A stretch of DNA of 9,051 nt. Origin: Pseudomonadota bacterium (GTDB taxonomy: Bacteria > Myxococcota > Bradymonadia > UBA4248). The notes below the pieces were generated by a model. The model had not been told where the DNA came from, searched no databases, and worked only from the letters and a program-made list of their open reading frames with translations. The position numbers were made by a program, and so were the translations under genes. The stretch covers positions 1 through 9,051 of the forward strand of contig JAGBXG010000413.1 of assembly GCA_017629415.1 (NCBI GenBank). The letters run 5' to 3'. Numbering within the stretch: the first letter of the stretch is position 1; each line of letters starts with the position of its first letter. Shown in pieces: positions 1-6,266 of this stretch.

Positions 1-251
1 CAGATCAAGCACTACACACATCCTCAAAATCGCATCCTGCCGGTAACAAAACCTCACCATATTCACAAAGTGTCAATGATACCTATGAATGGGATACAGA
101 GATCCCGTTTACTGCGAAACGTCAACAATCCAGCCCCATTTCTCCTACAATAAACATGAATTCTATTGTAGGATTCCAAAGAGGCTCCAACATGTTATGC
201 CACAAGCCTCGAAAAAACTTACGTACATTCATTATTATCGCATCAGGATAG
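1..251 (+). CDS. 3' end of an unidentified upstream gene (partial)
   Basis: The third reading frame is open from the left edge to a TAG at 249-251, giving about 82 C-terminal residues (codons from position 3). The tail is rich in Ser, Pro, Asn and Thr, followed by a basic stretch (KPRKN) and a short hydrophobic end (TFIIIASG). I recognise no domain; it reads like a linker plus tail. The main support is context: the stop lies four bases before the ATG of the YceG-like gene, and that gene's AGGA ribosome site overlaps the last codons, as in tightly coupled operons. Frame 1 is also open to 153, but it has few acidic residues and many Arg codons, so I prefer frame 3. A perfect inverted repeat (143-173) falls inside the frame. 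The function is unknown; a Ter-cluster partner gene is possible but only inferred from the neighbour. Confidence 0.5.
   Translation, partial: DQALHTSSKSHPAGNKTSPYSQSVNDTYEWDTEIPFTAKRQQSSPISPTINMNSIVGFQRGSNMLCHKPRKNLRTFIIIASG
143..173. repeat. Perfect 10-bp inverted repeat in the upstream ORF tail
   Basis: TCCTACAATA (143-152) and TATTGTAGGA (164-173) are exact reverse complements separated by 11 bases. It lies about 80 bases before the YceG-like start, inside the presumed end of the upstream gene. It may be an operator-like site or an mRNA stem; no T-run follows, so it is not an obvious terminator. Confidence 0.55.
245..248 (+). promoter_or_regulatory. Ribosome binding site of the YceG-like gene
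   Basis: AGGA lies seven bases before the ATG at 256 and overlaps the final Ser-Gly codons of the upstream ORF. This supports the 256 start and suggests translational coupling of the two genes. Confidence 0.6.
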
Positions 252-255
252 TTTT

Positions 256-2709
256 ATGGCATTCAAAGGTAATTTGCTTCAGCTGTCAGATTTGCTCACC
301 AACAGAAAAGATAGGTCTGGCAAAGCCGTGTATTTCGTCAGAATGGATTGCTTCACACCTCAAATCGATGAAATTTTACAAAAAAGCGTCTTAAAAGCCC
401 AAAAATGCGGCTTACTTCTAGACAATAAACTTGCTGCACCTGATGTTGAACAAATTACACATTATCAAGATATCATCGGCGAAGACTTTGAAATCAATCT
501 TCAGTTCATCGATCAGGCGCTTGCCAAATGGATTGCGCCCGTCGCACAAGATACACGCAATGCATTGTCCGATGCCCTCATCAGAATGCTGACACAGCTC
601 AAAAAAGCTGGAAAAAATCCAAACGTTCTCAAAAATGCTTTTACCAAATATATGTGCTGGATTTCCTATCAATTTCTCCAGCTACTTTTAAATATCAGTG
701 AAGAAACAGCACCTGTCGTCATTTACAACAGCAATATTTCTATCTATGAACTCCAAATGCTGATGATTCTGTGTTACGCAGGATGTGATATTATTTTAAT
801 ACAAAACAAAGATGATAATTATGAAAAACTCGATCCTGATCATCAATATGCCCAAAAACTAGAAATCAATGATGGAAAACCATTTCCAGAAAACTATACG
901 ATTCAATCTGTCGTTGAAAAACTTGCCAAATCCCAGATACCGGCATCAGTGGCAGTACCTAAACCTAAGCTTTCAAATCCCGTTCCACCTATCACAGCAC
1001 TCAAAACAAACCATGTAACACTGCCATCTGGTACGCCAAAACCCGTTGCACCCACGGCAAGTCAATACCCAAAAACATCGAACCATAACTTTACGCCCCC
1101 AAAACCGCCTGTCCCTTCCAAACCTCAGGATATCGATTTAGGTCCCGATTCTAAATATAAAGTTTTAACAAACAGCTGGTGTACAAGAGATCCATCTTTA
1201 TCCAATGTACTCATACCATTTGCCGTCCGTACCTCAAATCCAAACCAACTTTGTAACCTCTTTATCCTTGAAAGCGGCGTCAATAATATTTCAACTTATG
1301 AAAACGATTTATATCAATTATATCAGCAAATGTTAGATGCCAAACGTCGTCTTGTCATTGCTCGCAAGGACTTCAACACACCGACACCGGATGAAATCGC
1401 ACAACTGCACAGAGGCAATTACAACCTTGCCGAAGGCATGATCAAAGACCTTTCGACCAATATTGTCATCCCCGGAAACTTTGAATTGCAAAAACTCATC
1501 GCTCGCGCATTCTGCACTGCAATGCTCGAGTATACCTCTAACCCTGAAATTGGACTTTCTGAAGCCACCAGAACTGCCATTTGCCTGATATGCTGGCTCC
1601 AAAGATGCCAGAAAAAACTCTTTAATGCCTGGAATCCGCCGACTGTCGGATGCTTTATCTATGTCGGAGCATGCACCAGCCCAAAAGAAGCCCTTTTCCT
1701 GCGTATGCTGGCTTATATGCCCGTCGATGTCTTGATACTTAATCCCAATCTCGACGAACTCAGCACGATTCAAGACAATCGCATACACATGATTAAAAAT
1801 ATGTCCTCACTTCGAATGGACAAATTCCCTACAGATAAAAGAAATATTCGCATTACAACAGAAGGCTATCAAGCAGAACGTGATTTAAATCTTCTGATCG
1901 AGGATAGCGGAACTTACCGAAGCCAACAATTCAAACAAGCAGAAAGCTTCAGACTGCATTCATCTTATTACGAAATTCCACAATTATGGGACATGCTAGT
2001 TTCAGACAGACCCAATTTCGAGGTCAATAAAGGAGTCGTCAATATTCCAACACTCTTTGCAAAAATCTGTGGTGTCAAACAAGAAAAAGAAGAAGACTAC
2101 TGGCTTCATATTAAATCTTTTATCACTCCAAACACCCATCTGATAAATCAGCTTCCGAATATGAGTACATCCAAATTGTCGCCCATCGCATCAAGTATGC
2201 CGGAACTGTATAAAGATCATAAATTACAAAGAGAACGAATCAAAACACATCGGCATTATCCCTATACCTTGCTCAGACCCAGCATGCAGGAACACATGCT
2301 GGATATGATTGAAGAAATCATCAAACAAAAAATGATTCGCGGCACAGGTGAACGTAATACCGATTTCATGATCGTGGCTTCTGCACTCAGCCTCAGTATG
2401 CCTATTCAACGCTTGATTCAGCAATTTGACTTTACACAAAAGAATCCCAAAATCATCGTGCTGAATACAGGTGAAACAACGGGATCTATCCAAGATGCCA
2501 TACAACTGGCTTTCCTCAATTTGATAGGATTTGACGTCTTATTTTTCATTCCAAGCGGATATCAATGTGTCGAACGTTGGTATCAATCCGATATCATTGC
2601 GGAACATGATCTCGGCAATTACCAATATCACCTGACTGTCCCCGATTTTGAAACATTAACGGAAAATAATAAACAAAGCTGGTTTAATAAATTCAAACGC
2701 AATAATTAA
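256..2709 (+). CDS. YceG-family protein (putative biosynthetic-module component of Ter-type stress systems), three-module form
   Basis: This 817-aa protein appears cytoplasmic: no signal peptide or membrane segment is evident. It most resembles the YceG family, whose biochemical activity is unknown. The family is reported beside TerD/TerC genes and proposed to take part in making a nucleoside-like metabolite. Family-like signatures include IPTLFAKICGV (597-607), an EDSGTYRSQQF stretch before it, and the C-terminal block with SIQDAIQLAFLNLIGFDVL (744-762) followed by PSGY and EHDLGNY. I see three related modules: A (about 20-190), B (about 316-505) and C (about 595-797). Each ends in a Rossmann-like motif of the form P-x-x-hydrophobic, SxxE/D, LxxLxxxGxDVLxxxP. 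A and B are joined by a Pro-rich linker (about 229-295). Family members as I recall them are near 540 aa, so the first ~300 residues look like an extra module. The gene follows the upstream ORF by four bases. It is AT-richer than the right half of the window, so acquisition by transfer is possible. Family assignment is from memory of its motifs. Confidence 0.68.
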   Translation: MAFKGNLLQLSDLLTNRKDRSGKAVYFVRMDCFTPQIDEILQKSVLKAQKCGLLLDNKLAAPDVEQITHYQDIIGEDFEINLQFIDQALAKWIAPVAQDTRNALSDALIRMLTQLKKAGKNPNVLKNAFTKYMCWISYQFLQLLLNISEETAPVVIYNSNISIYELQMLMILCYAGCDIILIQNKDDNYEKLDPDHQYAQKLEINDGKPFPENYTIQSVVEKLAKSQIPASVAVPKPKLSNPVPPITALKTNHVTLPSGTPKPVAPTASQYPKTSNHNFTPPKPPVPSKPQDIDLGPDSKYKVLTNSWCTRDPSLSNVLIPFAVRTSNPNQLCNLFILESGVNNISTYENDLYQLYQQMLDAKRRLVIARKDFNTPTPDEIAQLHRGNYNLAEGMIKDLSTNIVIPGNFELQKLIARAFCTAMLEYTSNPEIGLSEATRTAICLICWLQRCQKKLFNAWNPPTVGCFIYVGACTSPKEALFLRMLAYMPVDVLILNPNLDELSTIQDNRIHMIKNMSSLRMDKFPTDKRNIRITTEGYQAERDLNLLIEDSGTYRSQQFKQAESFRLHSSYYEIPQLWDMLVSDRPNFEVNKGVVNIPTLFAKICGVKQEKEEDYWLHIKSFITPNTHLINQLPNMSTSKLSPIASSMPELYKDHKLQRERIKTHRHYPYTLLRPSMQEHMLDMIEEIIKQKMIRGTGERNTDFMIVASALSLSMPIQRLIQQFDFTQKNPKIIVLNTGETTGSIQDAIQLAFLNLIGFDVLFFIPSGYQCVERWYQSDIIAEHDLGNYQYHLTVPDFETLTENNKQSWFNKFKRNN

Positions 2710-2713
2710 ATCA

Positions 2714-2736
2714 ATGGCAGAGCAATGCTCTGCCAT
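2714..2736. terminator. Hairpin between convergent genes, likely bidirectional terminator
   Basis: ATGGCAGAGC and GCTCTGCCAT form a perfect 10-bp stem with an AAT loop. It sits in the 31-base gap between the YceG-like stop (2709) and the metallophosphoesterase stop (2741). T-tracts on both sides are weak and broken (TAAGATTATTT on plus; ATTGATTTAATTATT on minus). Position and symmetry favour a shared terminator. Confidence 0.7.
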
Positions 2737-2740
2737 AAGA

Positions 2741-3958
2741 TTATTTCCAATCTGGAATTTTCCCCCAATCGCCGTCATTCGCTCGCAAGGCTTCTATTAA
2801 AGTCAGCATCTGGGCCTTGCTCATGTGCGGCGAAATCATATATTCATGCGCAAATTTGGCATCTTCATAAGATATATCCACGCGAGGCAATAATTTATCG
2901 CCAAAAACAATATATGTTGGCAATAAATTATGATTGAAATGTTCGCCTTTTTCACCATCAATAATATGGGTATCAATATAAGGTGGATGATCCGCATAGA
3001 TATTGATAAATGTCAGCGTTTTAGGTGCAACCCCATTATTTTGCCGCACCGGTCTCGGTCCACCGCCTAATGCGCCGGCATGAACATACATCACACCATT
3101 CAACGAAGCCGGAAAATAAGCTTGCTGATGACCGGTAATCACGAGCTGAACTTTATATTTTTCAAATGTCGCTGCCAAACGGCTATCCCGAAGGATTTCT
3201 GTCGGCTTGATGGTCGTAATCGGAAACAATGGCACATGCATAAATATAATCGGCGGATAAGGCGTGGGGTTATTCTGAAGTTGATTTTCCAACCACATAA
3301 ACTGCTCATCCGATAATGCATCTAATGTCGAAGCATCTAAACCTATAAAAAACAAATTGTTTTTTTGAAATGAATAGTGCAAAGGATAAAATGTATCATC
3401 GACATATTCCAGTTCAGGCTTCCGCTGATTCCATTCATCTATATATATTTCACGTTCTTTAATATACTTATCATATGCAGAGCCGTCATGATTTCCAACA
3501 ACTTGTGCCATGGGAATGCCAGCTTCCTTGAGTCTGTCAGTGACTGCAGCATGAAATCCCGTCCACATTTTGCGGTAATTAAGCTTGGCCTTTTGTCCTG
3601 CCACCATATCACCGGCATTGATAACAATATCGGGCTTGTCCTCAATAATCATATCTAAACCGCGAACGACTTCTGCATCATATTCTGCCGAACCATAGCG
3701 ACCGTTCATATCGGAAATAATCGCCAGTCGAAGCAAACGCGGCGCATCTGGCTCTACAGTGACATCCGGTAACGGCGGTTCCGTCTCCACATCTGCTACG
3801 GGCACAACCGGATTTGTTACCGTTTCAACAGACGAAATTTGAACGCTTTCGCGTTTGCTTGCTGACGATACACACCCCGTCAATGGACAGACCGATGCTG
3901 CGCATAACGATAAAAAACTCACCCATAACCCAAAATTTCGAAGTTTATTTCGATTCAT
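2741..3958 (-). CDS. Calcineurin-like metallophosphoesterase lipoprotein
   Basis: This 405-aa protein belongs to the metallophosphoesterase superfamily, two-metal enzymes that hydrolyse phosphoesters; the substrate cannot be read from sequence. A lipoprotein signal peptide ends at the lipobox LTGC with lipidated Cys29. A low-complexity Val/Pro/Glu-rich tether (about 40-73) follows, then the catalytic domain (about 75-330), so it should be anchored in the envelope facing the periplasm or the surface. Motif I is SDMN (82-85), with Asn where many members have His. The others are GDM (116-118), GNHD (155-158), a metal-ligand His in FMHVP (His241), and GHQQ (276-279). GHQQ replaces the usual GHxH: the first His (277) is kept and the second is Gln279. 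The surrounding blocks (NGRYGS, GDMVAGQ, AYFPA, HAGALGGGPRP) suggest a particular subfamily in which SDxN is normal. The start at 3958 has a GGAT-type ribosome site. It converges with the YceG-like gene and diverges from the CoADR gene. Confidence 0.85.
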   Translation of the reverse strand: MNRNKLRNFGLWVSFLSLCAASVCPLTGCVSSASKRESVQISSVETVTNPVVPVADVETEPPLPDVTVEPDAPRLLRLAIISDMNGRYGSAEYDAEVVRGLDMIIEDKPDIVINAGDMVAGQKAKLNYRKMWTGFHAAVTDRLKEAGIPMAQVVGNHDGSAYDKYIKEREIYIDEWNQRKPELEYVDDTFYPLHYSFQKNNLFFIGLDASTLDALSDEQFMWLENQLQNNPTPYPPIIFMHVPLFPITTIKPTEILRDSRLAATFEKYKVQLVITGHQQAYFPASLNGVMYVHAGALGGGPRPVRQNNGVAPKTLTFINIYADHPPYIDTHIIDGEKGEHFNHNLLPTYIVFGDKLLPRVDISYEDAKFAHEYMISPHMSKAQMLTLIEALRANDGDWGKIPDWK

Positions 3959-4122
3959 ATATCATCCATGAAATGCCAAGAGCACATTTGCTCACTCTAT
4001 CCTTACTTGAAACGCAAATTCGTGGCACTTTTTTGAGGATTTTTAAGCCAAAATTCAAACTTTTTTACACAGTGAAACTGTTTTAACGCCGATTGTTCCT
4101 CCCACGGTGTACGCAAAGTTCT

Positions 4123-4141
4123 TTTGGGGCTCCGCCCCAAA
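4123..4141. repeat. GC hairpin 1 of the intergenic element
   Basis: TTTGGGGC and GCCCCAAA form a perfect 8-bp stem around a TCC loop. No T-run follows on the plus strand, so it is not a clear intrinsic terminator. Confidence 0.7.
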
Positions 4142-4146
4142 CACCG

Positions 4147-4167
4147 CCAAGGGGCTCAGCCCCTTGG
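4147..4167. repeat. GC hairpin 2 of the intergenic element
   Basis: CCAAGGGGCT-C-AGCCCCTTGG is a perfect palindrome around one central base; as a hairpin it has a 9-bp stem with a TCA loop. It lies five bases after hairpin 1, giving the paired-hairpin look of REP/BIME-type repeats. Confidence 0.75.
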
Positions 4168-4229
4168 AACCTACAATGGATTTGACGTTTTTATGAATGA
4201 GCCGGGTACTGATAACACTCGTTTTTTGA

Positions 4230-4257
4230 AAAAATGGGGACCCGCTCCCGCATTTTT
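4230..4257. repeat. Bulged hairpin 3 of the intergenic element
   Basis: AAAAATG (4230-4236) pairs with CATTTTT (4251-4257), and GGGA (4237-4240) pairs with TCCC (4246-4249). The loop is CCCGC and a single G (4250) is bulged. On plus it is followed by CTTCCCC, so any terminator role would rely on the T's inside the stem. Confidence 0.55.
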
Positions 4258-4369
4258 CTTCCCCGCGACATACCACTTCGTAAGTCTTTTGTGACTTTAC
4301 GTACGCCGTGACTGTTCCTCCCCCCATCAAACTGCATGAATAAATCTACTGTTTTAAACCTTTTGATGT

Positions 4370-4397
4370 TTGACGATAGACCCTTTGTGCCTAATTC
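4370..4397 (+). promoter_or_regulatory. Weak candidate promoter of the CoADR-rhodanese gene
   Basis: TTGACG (4370-4375) is one mismatch from the sigma-70 -35 consensus. A 16-base spacer leads to TAATTC (4392-4397), which is a poor -10. The position, about 50 bases before the ATG and just outside the repeat element, is suitable. The weak -10 keeps confidence low. Confidence 0.25.
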
Positions 4398-4450
4398 ACC
4401 TCAAGCCGTAAAAAATGCGGCATTGAACGACCTTTAACTGGAGATTTGAT

Positions 4451-6085
4451 ATGAAATATTTAGTTGTAGGCGGCGTAGCTGGCGGTGCAACGGCTGCTGC
4501 AAGATTGAGAAGATTGGATGAATCTGCTGAAATTATCATGTTTGAACGTGGCAATGACGTTTCCTTCGCAAACTGCGGTCTGCCCTATTATGTCGGCAAT
4601 GTGATTACATCCAGAAACCGCCTGCTTGTTCAGACCGCCAACGGCATCCGTAACCGTTTTAACATCATGGTGAGAACAAACAGCGAAGTCATCGGAATCG
4701 ATACAGATGCCAATAAAGTCCAAGTACGTGCCAATGGCCGTATTTATGAAGAAACTTACGATGCCTTACTGCTCGCGCCTGGTGCCAAACCTTTCAGACC
4801 CAATATGCCAGGCATCCATTCAGAAAAAATCGTCACACTCCGAAATATGGAAGATGTCGATCACCTCAAATTTTATACGGATAATGCCGTTCACCAACGC
4901 GCAGTTGTCATAGGTGGCGGATTTATCGGTGTTGAAACCGCCGAAAACCTGCGTCAACGCGGTTTGGATGTCACACTGATCGAAGCTGCACCGCAGCTTT
5001 TGCCCCCCTTTGATCCGGAAATCGTTAAATTTATAGAACTGACGATGAAAGCCAACGGGATTCACCTTAAACTCAATACTCAGGTTAAAGGGTTTGAAGA
5101 ATCTGAAAACGGCATTTCCGTCAGTCTGAATGACGGTTCAGCGGTCTCAGGAGATTTCGCTGTTCTGGCCATCGGCGTCCGCCCAGATACCGATTTCATA
5201 CGCAGCAGCAAAATAGCCCTCAATTCCAAAGGATATATCCTCGTTGATGATGAACTGCGCACCAATATCCCCAATGTTTTTGCCGCAGGCGATGCCATTG
5301 AATTGTTCAGTGCAAAGGACAAATCCCCTATGGTCTTGCCCCTAGCCGGCCCTGCAAATCGTCAGGGACGATGTGCCGCAGATAATATGACGGGTATGCA
5401 TAAAAAACTTAAAGGGCTGAGCGGCAGTGCCATCTTAAAAGTATTCGGCATGACCGCTGCAGTCACAGGAAGAAATGCACGGACACTTAAAGCCGCCAAT
5501 ATTCCGTTTCATACCGTTATCTGCCATCCCATGAATCATGCCGGCTATTACCCTGGCGCCACCCAAATGACATTGAAAGTCATGTTTGCTCCCGATGGAC
5601 AAATTCTCGGCGCACAAGCCATTGGCCAAGATGGTGTCGACAAACGCATCGATGTCATTGCAGCCATGATGCAGCAAGGCGCAGATGTCCGCGCTCTGAT
5701 CGATCTTGAATTGTGTTATGCACCGCCCTTTTCTTCGGCCAAAGATCCCGTCAATATGGCAGGAGATATGGCTGAAAATATTTTAGACGGCCTTTCAATC
5801 CCCATTCAATATGACGAATTAGATGAAGCCATCCAACGCGGTGCCCGTCTCATCGATGTGCGCACGCCGGGAGAATTTATGCAAGGCCACCTCCCTGGCG
5901 CTGAAAATCTTTCACTTGATGAAATTCGCAATCGTCTTGAGGAATTCGACAAATCTCAGGAAATCATTGTTTACTGCCAAGTGGGTTTGCGCGGCTATTA
6001 TGCCGAACGCATCCTGCGTCCCCATGGATTTAACGTCCGAAATCTCTCGGGCGGATATAAACTGGCATCCGCACAGATGCTATAA
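4451..6085 (+). CDS. CoA-disulfide reductase / persulfide reductase with C-terminal rhodanese domain (CoADR-Rhd)
   Basis: This 544-aa cytoplasmic flavoenzyme of the pyridine nucleotide-disulfide oxidoreductase family should reduce CoA disulfide, CoA persulfide or polysulfide with NAD(P)H. The N-terminal FAD site is VVGGVAGGATAAARLRR, and the single redox cysteine is in SFANCGLPYY (Cys42). The NAD(P)H-binding site is VVIGGGFIGVETAE (152-165), and the second FAD motif is NVFAAGDAIE (275-284). The dimerisation domain carries GYYPGATQM and YAPPFSSAKDPVNMAG; Tyr367 and Tyr423 are candidates for the family's two active-site tyrosines. A rhodanese domain occupies about 454-544 with active-site Cys509 in VYCQVGLRG, so it could receive or deliver persulfide sulfur to the reductase half. 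Length and order match known CoADR-Rhd fusions. GGAG at 4440-4443 is seven bases before the ATG. It is transcribed alone; no sulfur genes are adjacent, and I see no plus-strand terminator. CoA disulfide versus polysulfide preference cannot be decided here. Confidence 0.9.
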   Translation: MKYLVVGGVAGGATAAARLRRLDESAEIIMFERGNDVSFANCGLPYYVGNVITSRNRLLVQTANGIRNRFNIMVRTNSEVIGIDTDANKVQVRANGRIYEETYDALLLAPGAKPFRPNMPGIHSEKIVTLRNMEDVDHLKFYTDNAVHQRAVVIGGGFIGVETAENLRQRGLDVTLIEAAPQLLPPFDPEIVKFIELTMKANGIHLKLNTQVKGFEESENGISVSLNDGSAVSGDFAVLAIGVRPDTDFIRSSKIALNSKGYILVDDELRTNIPNVFAAGDAIELFSAKDKSPMVLPLAGPANRQGRCAADNMTGMHKKLKGLSGSAILKVFGMTAAVTGRNARTLKAANIPFHTVICHPMNHAGYYPGATQMTLKVMFAPDGQILGAQAIGQDGVDKRIDVIAAMMQQGADVRALIDLELCYAPPFSSAKDPVNMAGDMAENILDGLSIPIQYDELDEAIQRGARLIDVRTPGEFMQGHLPGAENLSLDEIRNRLEEFDKSQEIIVYCQVGLRGYYAERILRPHGFNVRNLSGGYKLASAQML

Positions 6086-6143
6086 AGCGGACACGTGACC
6101 GACGGGAATGACCCGGTTGCCCCAAAAGCGATGCTGCAAGCCC

Positions 6144-6186
6144 AAAAAAAGCCCGGTGTATTTGCCATAAGGCAAATAGCCGGGCT
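6144..6186 (-). terminator. Second intrinsic terminator downstream of the porin
   Basis: AGCCCGG (6150-6156) pairs with CCGGGCT (6180-6186), and TATTTGCC (6159-6166) pairs with GGCAAATA (6171-6178). The loop is ATAA and there is a small internal loop. Read on minus, the stem is followed by a T-run (A's at 6144-6150 on plus). On plus no T-run follows, so it points leftward, 48 bases beyond the first terminator. Confidence 0.75.
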
Positions 6187-6234
6187 AATACGGCGCGTAT
6201 GCCGACCGAAGGAAGGCATAGCGACGTTCATATC

Positions 6235-6260
6235 AAAAAAAAGCCCCTTAAAAAGGGGCT
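6235..6260 (-). terminator. Intrinsic terminator of the porin gene
   Basis: AGCCCCTT (6242-6249) and AAGGGGCT (6253-6260) form an 8-bp stem with an AAA loop. On the minus strand it is followed by eight T's (A's 6235-6242 on plus; the last is shared with the stem). It begins six bases after the porin stop codon at 6267. Confidence 0.88.
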
Positions 6261-6266
6261 AAAAGC

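Larger units (their letters stand above)
4086..4322. repeat. MITE-like / REP-like intergenic element with three hairpins
   Basis: This structured, non-coding block lies in the 492-base gap between the divergent metallophosphoesterase and CoADR genes. An imperfect terminal inverted repeat is formed by CACGGTGTACGCAAAGT (4103-4119) and ACTTTACGTACGCCGTG (4294-4310); 15 of 17 positions match after reverse-complementing. Outside it lies a near-duplicated flank, ACGCCGATTGTTCCTCCC (4086-4103) against ACGCCGTGACTGTTCCTCCC (4303-4322), sharing TGTTCCTCCC. Inside are two adjacent GC hairpins (4123-4141 and 4147-4167) and a third (4230-4257). The inverted ends, repeated flanks and absence of a transposase suggest a non-autonomous mobile element or a REP-type repeat. 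GGGGCTCCGCCCC-type paired hairpins are familiar from many bacterial intergenic regions, so the boundaries are uncertain. The rest of the gap (3959-4085 and 4323-4450) holds only candidate promoter and ribosome-site sequence. Confidence 0.55.

Noticed and set aside
89..394. Plus-strand ORF of 101 codons overlapping the YceG-like start
   Set aside because: It overlaps the better-supported upstream frame and the start of the YceG-like gene, and its Cys/His/Tyr-rich composition looks non-coding.
1333..1788. Minus-strand ORF of 151 codons inside the YceG-like gene
   Set aside because: It is an antisense shadow; the plus frame runs without interruption through matching family motifs.
4055..4330. 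Minus-strand ORF of 91 codons across the intergenic repeat
   Set aside because: It is formed by the inverted-repeat and hairpin sequence itself; the ribosome site and composition are not convincing.
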